42,198 nucleotides of DNA from an uncultured Pelagibacteraceae bacterium (GTDB taxonomy: Bacteria; Pseudomonadota; Alphaproteobacteria; Pelagibacterales; Pelagibacteraceae): the NCBI GenBank assembly GCA_902578255.1, contig CACHCH010000010.1:1-42198 (forward strand), written 5' to 3'. The translations under genes and the position numbers were made by a program. The notes beneath the pieces were generated by a model, which worked only from the letters and a program-made list of their open reading frames with translations, made no database searches and was not told where the DNA came from. Of this stretch, positions 31,721-40,108 are shown in pieces; position 1 is the stretch's first letter, and every line of letters begins with the position of its first letter.

Positions 31721-32839
31721 ATGAAGATTGGCGTACCTAAAGAGATAAAACCTCAAGAGAACAGGATTGGTCTAACTCCCCAAAGTGTCAAAACTTTAGT
31801 TTCTGAAGGCCATGAAGTTATAATTGAGAATAACGGAGGTTTTGAAGCTGGCTTTGAAAATGAGCAATACATAAAAGCTGGTGCTAAAATTGCCAACTCC
31901 GCAGCAGACATTTTTGATGATGCTGAAATAATAGTTAAAGTCAAAGAGCCTCAAAAAGTTGAGGTAGAAATGATTAAAGAAAATCAAATAGTTTACACTT
32001 ACTTACATTTAGCAGCAGCTAAAGAATTAACCGAAGGTCTAATCAAATCAAAAAGTATTAATATTGCATATGAAACTGTGACTGATAATAATGGAAGATT
32101 ACCTCTACTTGCTCCTATGAGTGCGGTCGCAGGGCGTATGTCTGTTCAAGCTGGAGCACATTGTTTAGAAAAAAATCAAAATGGACGAGGTCTTTTACTT
32201 GGAGGAGCACCTGGTGTAACTGGAGCAACTGTTGTTATTTTAGGTGGAGGCGTTGTTGGAGAAAATGCAGCAGTTATTGCAACAGGCATGCAGGCAAAAG
32301 TACATATCGTTGATAAATCATCGGCAAGATTAAAACAGCTTACCAAAATTTTTGGTGATAAAATTATACCAGAACAAAGTGATAAAATTGATTTAACTAA
32401 ATTAGTATCTGAGGCTGATCTTTTAGTTGGAGGTGTTTTAATTCCTGGTGCTGAGGCACCAAAATTGGTTACCAAAGAAATGTTGAAATTTATGAAACGT
32501 GGATCAGTAATTGTTGATGTTGCTATAGACCAAGGTGGATGTGTTGAAACAAGTAAACCTACTACCCATGGAGACCCAACTTATATAGTTGATGATGTTG
32601 TTCATTATTGTGTAGCAAATATGCCAGGGGGTGTACCAAGAACATCAACGTTAGCCTTAAATAATGCAACACTTCCTTTTTTAGTAAAACTTGCAAACAA
32701 AGGTTATCAAAAAGCCTTAGGTGAAGACAAAAATTTTTTAGCAGGATTGAATGTTCACAAAGGTCAAGTAACCTATAAAGCTGTTGCAGATCTATTTGGA
32801 TATAAATATGTAAACCCTATTAATGCTATCTATTTATAA
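31721..32839 (+). CDS. ald: Alanine dehydrogenase
   Basis: A 372-aa NAD-dependent enzyme converting L-alanine to pyruvate and ammonium. Recognised from MKIGVPKEIKPQENRIGLTP, VKVKEPQ, YTYLHLAAAKELT, the Rossmann motif VVILGGGVVGENAAVIATGM and the VDVAIDQGGCVETSKPTTH segment. In the tpa-ald pair it regenerates the pyruvate acceptor used by the transaminase and releases the nitrogen of taurine as ammonium. It follows tpa by 26 bp. The 3' end overlaps the convergent epimerase gene by 10 bp. Confidence 0.95.
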   Translation: MKIGVPKEIKPQENRIGLTPQSVKTLVSEGHEVIIENNGGFEAGFENEQYIKAGAKIANSAADIFDDAEIIVKVKEPQKVEVEMIKENQIVYTYLHLAAAKELTEGLIKSKSINIAYETVTDNNGRLPLLAPMSAVAGRMSVQAGAHCLEKNQNGRGLLLGGAPGVTGATVVILGGGVVGENAAVIATGMQAKVHIVDKSSARLKQLTKIFGDKIIPEQSDKIDLTKLVSEADLLVGGVLIPGAEAPKLVTKEMLKFMKRGSVIVDVAIDQGGCVETSKPTTHGDPTYIVDDVVHYCVANMPGGVPRTSTLALNNATLPFLVKLANKGYQKALGEDKNFLAGLNVHKGQVTYKAVADLFGYKYVNPINAIYL

Positions 32840-33837
32840 TAATCCATATACCAGTTAACAAACTTTTTTATTCCAATATTGTAATCAGTTTTAGGATTGT
32901 AGCCTGCTATTTTTTTTAAAAGAGAGCTATCTGAAAGAGTTGAATGAACATCTCCTTTTTGCATTGGTAGGTATTTTTTTTTAATTTTTTTTTTTAATTC
33001 AATTTCTAGTGATTTTATAAAATCTAACAAATATATTTTTTTTGTATTTCCTATATTCAAAATTCTAAATGGCGCAGCTGGAGATATGCTATCATTTTTA
33101 ATACTTATTTTTTTATTTAAAGAAGGTGCTTTGCTGATTAATTTTATTATACCACTAACAATATCATCAATATATGTGTAATCTCTGTACATTTTTCCTT
33201 TGTTATAAACATCAATCTTTTTTCCATTTAATATATTTTTTGTGAACTTAAAGTATGCCATATCTGGTCTGCCCCAAGGACCATAAACAGTAAAAAATCT
33301 TAAAATCGTAATTGGTATGCCCCACAAACTTGAATAAGAGTGAGCTATACTTTCTGCTGATTTTTTAGTAGCTGCATAAAAACTTAATTGGTGATCAGTT
33401 TTATCTGTTTCTTTAAAAGGAAATTTCTTATTTGCCCCATAAACAGATGAGCTTGATCCGATAATTAAATGCTTTACTTTAATTTTATGTGCAATATTTA
33501 AAATATTAAAACTTCCTAATATATTAGAATTTAAATATTCTTCAGGTTTCTCTATACTATATCTGACACCAGCTTGAGCTGCTAAGTGAATTATAATAGA
33601 TGGACTGAATTTTAATATTGATTTATTTAATAATTTTTTGTTTTCCAGCATTCCTTTAGTAAAGCTAAAGTTTTTATATTTTGTAAGGATGTTTAATCTA
33701 GCCTTCTTAAGTTTAACATCATAATAATTATTCATGGAGTCGTATCCGTGAACTTTTAAACCTTTGTCTAATAATTTTTTGGCCGTATGGAAACCAATAA
33801 AACCTGAGGAACCTGTTATATATATTTTTGATTTCAC
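32830..33837 (-). CDS. NAD-dependent epimerase, UDP-glucuronate 4-epimerase type
   Basis: A 335-aa short-chain epimerase with the NAD loop ITGSSGFIGFHTAKKLL, HGYDSMNNYYDVKLKKARL, SSSSVYGANKKFPF and the catalytic YAATKKSAE. The YDSMNNYYDVKLK pattern and PWGRPDMAYFKFT match UDP-glucuronate 4-epimerases used in surface polysaccharide synthesis, though this is not exclusive. It is on the same strand as the GalE-like gene, 82 bp downstream of it, and may act with it in making cell-surface sugars. Converges with ald. Confidence 0.86.
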   Translation of the reverse strand: MKSKIYITGSSGFIGFHTAKKLLDKGLKVHGYDSMNNYYDVKLKKARLNILTKYKNFSFTKGMLENKKLLNKSILKFSPSIIIHLAAQAGVRYSIEKPEEYLNSNILGSFNILNIAHKIKVKHLIIGSSSSVYGANKKFPFKETDKTDHQLSFYAATKKSAESIAHSYSSLWGIPITILRFFTVYGPWGRPDMAYFKFTKNILNGKKIDVYNKGKMYRDYTYIDDIVSGIIKLISKAPSLNKKISIKNDSISPAAPFRILNIGNTKKIYLLDFIKSLEIELKKKIKKKYLPMQKGDVHSTLSDSSLLKKIAGYNPKTDYNIGIKKFVNWYMDYYK

Positions 33838-33919
33838 TTATATTTCTTATAAATTAATTAGTGTAAAATTATATAAGATTTTATCATTATATACGAATTC
33901 ATATAAAATTAATTTTTAT

Positions 33920-34906
33920 TTATTTAATATAGCTTAATTTTTTTTCCCATTCATAAGCAGTTCTCAATATATATTTTAAACTGTTATACTTAGGTTTCCA
34001 CTTAATATGTTTATGAAATTTTTTAATACACGAGATTGATACCTCAATATCATTTTCTCTTCTCTTACCAAATACAATTGGAATTTTTTTTTTGGAAATT
34101 GAATTCATTTTATTTACTACTTCTAAAATTGAATAACCTTTTCCATAACCGCAATTAAATATTTTAGATTTATTATTCCTAATCAAATATTTAGCAGTCA
34201 AGTAATGTATCTCTGCAAGATCTGATACATGTATAAAATCTCTTACTGGTGTTCCATCTTTTGTGGTATAATTATTTCCGTTAATTCTAAATTTTTTTCT
34301 CTTTCCCGTAGCAACTTCGCATAGTACTTTAATTAAATTTGTTGATGATTTTGAAATTAAACCTGATCTAAGTCTCTTATCTGCTCCTGCGACATTAAAA
34401 TACCTAAGAATTATAAATTTAAAATTTTTAACTTTTGAATTTTTTATTAAATAATTTTCTAGTTTAATTTTTGACTTTGCATATGGATTAATAGGTTTTA
34501 AATTATTATCTTCTTTAACTTTTTTATTATTTGCATTCCCATAAACTGATGCTGTTGAAGAAAAAATTATTTTTTTTAAATTATTTTTAAAGCAAGTATC
34601 TAAAAATATTTTTCCTTTATTATAATTAAAATTATTATACCTTTTTGGGTGTTTAATTGATTCATCTACTTTAACTAATCCAGCAAAATGCATAACTATA
34701 TCAAAATTATTTCCTTTTATAATTTCAGTCACTCTTTTTTGATTTGCAATGTCGCATAAAAAAAATTTAGATTTTTTAGGGATTAGGTTTTTATTACCAG
34801 TAATTAAATTATCAATTATTGATACTTTACAACCTCTATCTAAAAGAAAATTCGCTACATTACTTCCTATATATCCAGCCCCACCTGTCAAAAGAACACT
34901 TTTCAT
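33920..34906 (-). CDS. galE: UDP-glucose 4-epimerase
   Basis: A 328-aa GalE-type enzyme interconverting UDP-glucose and UDP-galactose (or their N-acetyl forms). It shows LLTGGAGYIGSNVANFLL, HFAGLVKVDESI, SSTASVYGNANNKK, NPYAKSKIKLE with the catalytic Tyr-x-x-x-Lys, and TKDGTPVRDFIHVSDLA. The start is set at ATG 34906, immediately before the NAD-binding strand; a frame extending to 35008 would overlap the divergent oxidoreductase gene and add 34 residues unlike the family. Upstream is a 43-bp spacer shared with that gene. Confidence 0.9.
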   Translation of the reverse strand: MKSVLLTGGAGYIGSNVANFLLDRGCKVSIIDNLITGNKNLIPKKSKFFLCDIANQKRVTEIIKGNNFDIVMHFAGLVKVDESIKHPKRYNNFNYNKGKIFLDTCFKNNLKKIIFSSTASVYGNANNKKVKEDNNLKPINPYAKSKIKLENYLIKNSKVKNFKFIILRYFNVAGADKRLRSGLISKSSTNLIKVLCEVATGKRKKFRINGNNYTTKDGTPVRDFIHVSDLAEIHYLTAKYLIRNNKSKIFNCGYGKGYSILEVVNKMNSISKKKIPIVFGKRRENDIEVSISCIKKFHKHIKWKPKYNSLKYILRTAYEWEKKLSYIK

Positions 34907-34949
34907 TTTGTTTACAAATATTAATTCTTTCTTATTATCTTTATAATTT

Positions 34950-37397
34950 ATGAACAACAAAAAATTACCATCATCAGCAAAAGTTGTTGTAATAGGGGGT
35001 GGTGTCATTGGCTGCTCAGTTGCTTATCATCTAACTAAATTTGGTTGGAATGATGTAATTTTATTAGAGAGAGATCAACTAACTTCAGGGACTACCTGGC
35101 ATGCTGCAGGATTAGTTAGTCAATTAGGTCCATCTGCAACAGTAACTAAAATTAGAAAATATACTCTAGACTTGTACAAAAATTTAGAAAAAGAAGTTGA
35201 TCACTCAGCCGGATTAAGACTTAATGGTGCACTTTCTATTGCTCAAACCGATAGTCGCTGGCAAGAACTTAAAAGACAAGCAACAACTGCGCAACTTTAT
35301 GATGTTGAGTTAAGTATGCTCAACAAACAAGAAATTAAAAAAAAATACCCAATGATGAATACAGATGACTTAAAGGGTGGAGTTTTTATGCCAGGAGATG
35401 GTTCAGCTGACCCAACCGGGGTTACATATATGCTAGCAAAAGGTGCAAGTAAAGGAGGAGCAAAAATATACGAACAATCCCCTGTTGAAACTATATTGAC
35501 TAAAAATGATGGAGTTCATGGAGTAAGAGTTAATGGTCAAGTCATTGAGTGTGAGTATGTTGTTTTAGCAACTGGCATGTGGTCAAGACAAATTGGGGAA
35601 AAGATTGGAGTTAGTATTCCTCTTTATCCAGCAGAGCATTTTTATGTAATTACTGAGCCGATAGAAAAGCTATCGCCAACCCTTCCAGTGATAAGAGATT
35701 TTGATAGCAGTGTTTATTTTAAAGAAGATGCTGGAAAATTATTAATCGGAATATTTGAAGGTAAATCTATACCTGCATTTAATAAAACTAATCAAGTACC
35801 TGAAAATTTTTCTTTTGGAGAGTTTCCTGAAAATTTTGAGCACTTTGAACCTTATTTAGAGAAATCGATGAAAAGATTTCCTATACTAGAAAAGATAGGT
35901 GTTAGAAAATTTTTTTCAGGTCCAGAATCGTTTACTCCTGATACTAATTCTTTACTAGGTGAAGTTCCTGAAGTAAAAAATTTATTCGTCAGCTGTGGTT
36001 TAAATAGTATTGGAATTGGAAGCGGAGGGGGTGTTGGAAAAGTCACTGCTGAATGGTTAATGAATGGCCATGTTAATGAAGATATTTTTAATTACGATAT
36101 AAAAAGATTTCAGAAATTTCATTCAGATATAAATTTTATTAAAGATAGGATCACGGAGTCCTTAGGTGATTTGTATGGAATGCATTGGCCTTTCAAACAA
36201 CACAAAACATCAAGAAATATAAAAATTTTACCACACCACGATTTGTTAAAAAGTTTTGGAGCCTGTTTTGGTGTATCGGCCGGATATGAGAGACCTATGT
36301 GGTTTGCTCTTGACGGTGAAAGTACAGAATATGAGTACAGTTATAACTATCAAAACTGGTATCCTGCTGTTGAGTATGAAACAAGTAACACTATAAAAAA
36401 TATTGGTTTATTTGATTTAACACCATTTTCTAAATTTGAAATCAAATCAGATAAAGCTTACGAAAATTTACAAAGAATTTGTTCTGCAAATATAAAAAAT
36501 GAAGCTGGAAAGTGTACTTACACTCAAATGTTAAATGAGGATGGTGGAATAGAAAGTGATTTGACAGTTGTTTGTATAGATAAAAATCATTTTAGAATTA
36601 TTAGTTCTGCTGCAACAAGAGAAAGAGATAAATTTCATATTAAAAAACATTTACCAGATGGAATTGAAATTCATGATGTAACAGATGAATATTGCGTTTT
36701 TGGTATTTTTGGTCCTAAAAGTAGATATTTGATGCAAGAAATAAGCAAAGATGATTTTACTAATCAAAATTTTAAATTTGGTCATGCTAAATACATTCAC
36801 ATTAATAATTTAAAAGTTTGGATCCAACGATTATCATATGTTGGAGAATTGGGTTATGAATTGTATATAAAAATATCAGATGCTAAAAAAATCTATGAGC
36901 TACTTATTGAAAAAGGTAAAGAATTTAATCTTTCTAATTGTGGAATGCATGCATTAGACACCTTGAGAATGGAGAGTGGTTTTTTACATTGGGGTCATGA
37001 TATCTCTCCTGAGGAAAATCAGTATCAATCAGGTCTTGAATTTACAATTAGCAATAAAAAACAAATTGATTTTATTGGTAAGAAGGCATTGAGTAGAATT
37101 AAAGAGAAAAAAGTTGATCGAATATTTGCCATGTTTACTCTTAAGAATAATAAACCAGGCATGCCTTTAATGCTTCATGATGAACCCATTTATCTAAAAG
37201 ATGAAATTATAGGAAGAACTACTTCTGGTAATTATTCTTTTAATTTTAAAAAGAATTTAGCTTTTGGATATATTAAAAATTGTCTATCTAATGATGAGCT
37301 TTTAAAAAGTGAGATATACATTGAAATTGAAAAAAAAAAGTATTTGGCAGATATTCTTTTAAAACCTTTAAAAAAAAGTAATTTTAAAAATATTTAA
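34950..37397 (+). CDS. FAD/GcvT-fusion dehydrogenase (dimethylglycine/sarcosine dehydrogenase-like)
   Basis: An 815-aa cytosolic protein with an N-terminal FAD-binding DAO domain (VVVIGGGVIGCSVAYHL, TSGTTWHAAGLV with His51 as the likely FAD-linking residue), an FAO_M cap, then GcvT and GcvT_C folate-binding domains from about residue 430 (MHALDTLRMESGFLHWGHD). This order is that of dimethylglycine and sarcosine dehydrogenases, which demethylate N-methyl amines and pass formaldehyde to tetrahydrofolate. The exact amine is unknown; glycine betaine breakdown products are likely in this lineage. A TATAAT sits just before the ATG (34942-34947). Confidence 0.88.
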   Translation: MNNKKLPSSAKVVVIGGGVIGCSVAYHLTKFGWNDVILLERDQLTSGTTWHAAGLVSQLGPSATVTKIRKYTLDLYKNLEKEVDHSAGLRLNGALSIAQTDSRWQELKRQATTAQLYDVELSMLNKQEIKKKYPMMNTDDLKGGVFMPGDGSADPTGVTYMLAKGASKGGAKIYEQSPVETILTKNDGVHGVRVNGQVIECEYVVLATGMWSRQIGEKIGVSIPLYPAEHFYVITEPIEKLSPTLPVIRDFDSSVYFKEDAGKLLIGIFEGKSIPAFNKTNQVPENFSFGEFPENFEHFEPYLEKSMKRFPILEKIGVRKFFSGPESFTPDTNSLLGEVPEVKNLFVSCGLNSIGIGSGGGVGKVTAEWLMNGHVNEDIFNYDIKRFQKFHSDINFIKDRITESLGDLYGMHWPFKQHKTSRNIKILPHHDLLKSFGACFGVSAGYERPMWFALDGESTEYEYSYNYQNWYPAVEYETSNTIKNIGLFDLTPFSKFEIKSDKAYENLQRICSANIKNEAGKCTYTQMLNEDGGIESDLTVVCIDKNHFRIISSAATRERDKFHIKKHLPDGIEIHDVTDEYCVFGIFGPKSRYLMQEISKDDFTNQNFKFGHAKYIHINNLKVWIQRLSYVGELGYELYIKISDAKKIYELLIEKGKEFNLSNCGMHALDTLRMESGFLHWGHDISPEENQYQSGLEFTISNKKQIDFIGKKALSRIKEKKVDRIFAMFTLKNNKPGMPLMLHDEPIYLKDEIIGRTTSGNYSFNFKKNLAFGYIKNCLSNDELLKSEIYIEIEKKKYLADILLKPLKKSNFKNI

Positions 37398-37452
37398 TAA
37401 CTGATCATTTATTTAATTGTAAATTATAATTTTAACTGCTTAAATATAAATT

Positions 37453-37662
37453 GTGAAAAAAACGTTTTTAAAAAATATAGATATAAACAACGAAAATAAC
37501 TTAAGCGAAGGAAACTTAAATAAACAGGTTAAAACAACTGACGTAAATGTTTTACTTAATAGAGTAAGGCTTGATAGAAAAAAAGATTTTAAAAAGAAAC
37601 TTTTTATTTCAGTTATATTTGCTTTTTTATTGTGCTCTTTAATTGCATATACCACAATATAA
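37453..37662 (+). CDS. Single-pass membrane mini-protein, paralogue of the one at 25194
   Basis: A 69-aa protein starting at GTG 37453. The first 45 residues are polar and Lys/Asn-rich, with TTDVNVLLNRVRLDRKKDF, and residues 48-68 form a single hydrophobic helix at the C-terminus. The VNV, Leu, Arg and Lys cluster pattern and the tail helix parallel the mini-protein at 25194. It follows the FAD/GcvT gene by 55 bp on the same strand and could be its transcript partner. No family or function is known to me, and the coding call rests on this similarity and on the frame. Confidence 0.6.
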   Translation: MKKTFLKNIDINNENNLSEGNLNKQVKTTDVNVLLNRVRLDRKKDFKKKLFISVIFAFLLCSLIAYTTI

Positions 37663-37706
37663 ATAATTATTAAAAATTAAGTTTTTTAAAATTTGTTTTG
37701 TAGATA

Positions 37707-38429
37707 TTAATTTTTATAAATATAAAGAAAGTTATCCATTATATTTTTATCTGGAAAGTTGTCGTTCTTTACTTCCTGTATTTTTGAAAAAGGTTGTTCT
37801 AAACTAAAAGGTTTTTCCATTAGATTAATTTTTCTATGTTCACCTGTCGAAATTTCTTTATTAATTTTAATACCTTCGTAATTGTTGAATGCATAAAATT
37901 TACAATTAGATTTTTTTAAATTATTTAAAATATTTTGAATATTTTCTATAGGCAAATGAATAAAGAAGTCTCTTAGTAGTATAAAGTCATAATTATCAAA
38001 TTTATTATATTCAGTTAAATCTTCACAAAAAAAATTTACTTTCTGATTTTTTTTAAACTTTTTCTTATTTTTAAGAATTAATTCATTAACAATATCTATT
38101 CCAGTATATTCTATATTCATTTTAAAAAGACCTTCAATCCAAGCACAATCACCACACGGAGCATCTAAAACTTTTTTAACATTATTAGTTAGAAAAAATT
38201 TTTCTAAATTTGTAATTAAATTGTTTGTCTGTTTAGAGTTTGGAATTGAGCCTGGTCCTGAATAAGACTGGAACTTGGGATTAAAATCTTTACTTTTATT
38301 CCAATAATTTGATTTATAAATAGAGTTAAAAACTATTTTATTTATTAATTTTTTACCTAAAATTTTAGATATGAACTTATTTACAAGTATTTTTCTTATC
38401 CAATAATGTATATTTAAATATTTTATCAA
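37707..38429 (-). CDS. Class I SAM-dependent methyltransferase
   Basis: A 240-aa protein with the class I methyltransferase motifs: VLDAPCGDCAWIEG (87-100) binds SAM, YTGIDIV with acidic Asp112, NFFCEDLTEY, and DFILLRDFFIHLP as post-I/IV strand. The Pro-Cys-Gly-Asp motif and IHLP region are typical of small-molecule or sugar methylases rather than of rRNA enzymes. The basic N-terminus with hydrophobic patches (residues 7-25) may associate with membrane. Nearby sugar epimerases suggest surface polysaccharide, but the substrate is unknown. Confidence 0.82.
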   Translation of the reverse strand: MIKYLNIHYWIRKILVNKFISKILGKKLINKIVFNSIYKSNYWNKSKDFNPKFQSYSGPGSIPNSKQTNNLITNLEKFFLTNNVKKVLDAPCGDCAWIEGLFKMNIEYTGIDIVNELILKNKKKFKKNQKVNFFCEDLTEYNKFDNYDFILLRDFFIHLPIENIQNILNNLKKSNCKFYAFNNYEGIKINKEISTGEHRKINLMEKPFSLEQPFSKIQEVKNDNFPDKNIMDNFLYIYKN

Positions 38430-38588
38430 TTTTATTAAGATTTTTTATATACTTTTATATATTTAAGTAAGAGTTTTAAACAATTATCCTAAATCACTTT
38501 TTTCGTAAATAATCATCCAATATCGTATAAATAAATAAAACTATATTGAAGTACAAATTAAAACCATTATAAATCGAGTTTTATTAAT

Positions 38589-38665
38589 GGCGGGGTAGCT
38601 CAGTTGGTTAGAGCGCAGGACTCATAAGCCTGAGGTCAGTGGTTCGATCCCACTTCCCGCTACCA
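38589..38665 (+). tRNA. tRNA with CAT anticodon (tRNA-Met, probably elongator)
   Basis: A 77-nt cloverleaf with 3' CCA encoded. Acceptor GGCGGGG pairs with the 3' arm TCCCGCT through two G-T pairs. The D arm has GCTCAGTTGGTTAGAGC, the anticodon loop CTCATAA gives CAT, and the T loop has GGTTCGATCC. Met elongator, initiator and tRNA-Ile2 (lysidine) all read CAT; base 1-72 is a G-T pair rather than the unpaired end of an initiator, so initiator is unlikely. The base of the anticodon stem next to the loop (A31-G39) is mismatched. It ends just 1 bp before the apt stop. Confidence 0.92.
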
Positions 38666-38666
38666 A

Positions 38667-39194
38667 TTAATGCCCTGGAAATTCAATTAAATTTTCAACT
38701 TTGTAATCATTTTTAATTAGGTTATCTGCACCACCTAAATCAAACAAATTAATAACAAATATGAGAGCGGCCACTTTACTATTTGAAATTTCTACAAGTT
38801 TTGTTGCCGCTTCTGCAGTTCCACCAGTTGCAATTAAATCATCAATTATTAAAACACTATCATTTTCGTTTAAGGAGTCTTTATGAACTTCAATAGTAGC
38901 TGTTCCATACTCTAGCTCAAAATCTATAGAATGAACATCAGCTGGTAGTTTATTTTTTTTTCTCAGCATAATAAAAGGTTTTTTTAAAATATAAGAAACT
39001 GCAGAAGCAAATACAAATCCCCTCGATTCTATTGCAGCAATTTTTGTAAAATTATATTTCTTTGATCTTTCAACTATTTGATTAATGGTTTCAGCAAATG
39101 CATTTTCGTCTTTAATCAGTGTAGTAATGTCTCTAAATAAAATCCCTTTTTTGGGGTAATCTGGAATAGATCTAATAAAATCTTTCAAATCCAT
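38667..39194 (-). CDS. apt: Adenine phosphoribosyltransferase
   Basis: A 175-aa enzyme making AMP from adenine and PRPP. Key segments are IPDYPKKGILFRDITTLI at the start, AAIESRGFVFASAV, and the PRPP loop VLIIDDLIATGGTA (114-127). It is divergent from mtnP across 41 bp, and mtnP releases adenine, so the two genes work in the same salvage route. The stop is 1 bp after the tRNA 3' end on the opposite strand. Confidence 0.95.
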   Translation of the reverse strand: MDLKDFIRSIPDYPKKGILFRDITTLIKDENAFAETINQIVERSKKYNFTKIAAIESRGFVFASAVSYILKKPFIMLRKKNKLPADVHSIDFELEYGTATIEVHKDSLNENDSVLIIDDLIATGGTAEAATKLVEISNSKVAALIFVINLFDLGGADNLIKNDYKVENLIEFPGH

Positions 39195-39235
39195 AATAGT
39201 AAATTATAAAAGTATAAATAAATATATTTTAAATT

Positions 39236-40108
39236 ATGACAACAAATAAATTAGCAATTATTGGTGGAAGTGGTCTATACGATGTTGAGGAATTCAAGGA
39301 AAGAGAATTAATTGAAGTAAATACGCCGTGGGGAAAACCCTCAGATCAAATTTTAAAAACAAATTATAAAAATAAGGAAGTATATTTTTTACCAAGACAT
39401 GGTAGAGGACATTTTATTTCACCTTCTAATATAAATTTTAGGGCTAATATAGATGCACTTAAACAATTAGGTGTTACAGATATTGTTTCAGTTTCTGCTG
39501 TTGGTTCTTTAAAGGAAGATTTACCCCCAGGAAAATTTGTAATAGTTGATCAATTTATTGATAAAACTTTTTCAAGAAAAAAAACTTTTTTTGAAGATGA
39601 AATTGTAGCACATGTTTCAATGGCTCATCCAACTTCTAATGGTTTAATGAATGCATGTGAAGATGCTATAAAAAAATCAAATATAGATTATCAAAGAAAT
39701 GGAACTTATGTTGTGATGGAGGGTCCTCAATTTTCAACATTAGCTGAGTCTAATTTATATCGATCCTGGAAAGCAGATGTAATTGGCATGACAAATATGC
39801 CAGAAGCCAAGTTAGCAAGAGAAGCTGAAATTAGATATGCATCTGTTTCAATGGTAACAGATTTTGATTGTTGGCATCCAGATCATGAAAATGTTGATGT
39901 TCAACAAGTAATTAAAGTTTTATTAGGAAATGTTGAAAAAGCTAAAGTAATGATTAAAAATTTAATAGATAATTTTGAAAATTATATAGATACAAACGAC
40001 CCCACAAATAATTGCTTAGATGTAGCCATTATAACTGCTCCAGAAAAACGAACCCAAAAGACAATAGAAAAACTTAAAACCGTTGCTGGAAGAGCTCTAA
40101 ATAAATGA
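39236..40108 (+). CDS. mtnP: S-methyl-5'-thioadenosine phosphorylase
   Basis: A 290-aa enzyme cleaving methylthioadenosine (and often 5'-deoxyadenosine) with phosphate into adenine and a 1-phosphate sugar. Landmarks are LAIIGGSGLYDV, PRHGRGHFISPSNIN, VVMEGPQFSTLAES, GMTNMPEAKLAREAE and VTDFDCWHPDH, of which the D-F-D-C-W sequence distinguishes MTAP from other purine phosphorylases. The stop overlaps the mtnA ATG by 4 bp. Adenine is recycled by divergent apt; the sugar goes to mtnA. First gene of the four-gene polyamine/MTA operon. Confidence 0.95.
   Translation: MTTNKLAIIGGSGLYDVEEFKERELIEVNTPWGKPSDQILKTNYKNKEVYFLPRHGRGHFISPSNINFRANIDALKQLGVTDIVSVSAVGSLKEDLPPGKFVIVDQFIDKTFSRKKTFFEDEIVAHVSMAHPTSNGLMNACEDAIKKSNIDYQRNGTYVVMEGPQFSTLAESNLYRSWKADVIGMTNMPEAKLAREAEIRYASVSMVTDFDCWHPDHENVDVQQVIKVLLGNVEKAKVMIKNLIDNFENYIDTNDPTNNCLDVAIITAPEKRTQKTIEKLKTVAGRALNK

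Noticed and set aside
31753-32475. Antisense frames opposite the alanine dehydrogenase gene
   Set aside because: They are open only because of codon bias on the coding strand; no start context or homology.
34907-35008. An N-terminal extension of the GalE-like protein by 34 residues
   Set aside because: It overlaps the divergent oxidoreductase gene, has no family similarity, and the NAD-binding strand begins exactly at the ATG at 34906.
38430-38588. Possible small RNA or riboswitch upstream of the tRNA gene
   Set aside because: The 159-bp stretch is AT-rich with no stable stem or conserved motif visible; it is probably just promoter DNA.
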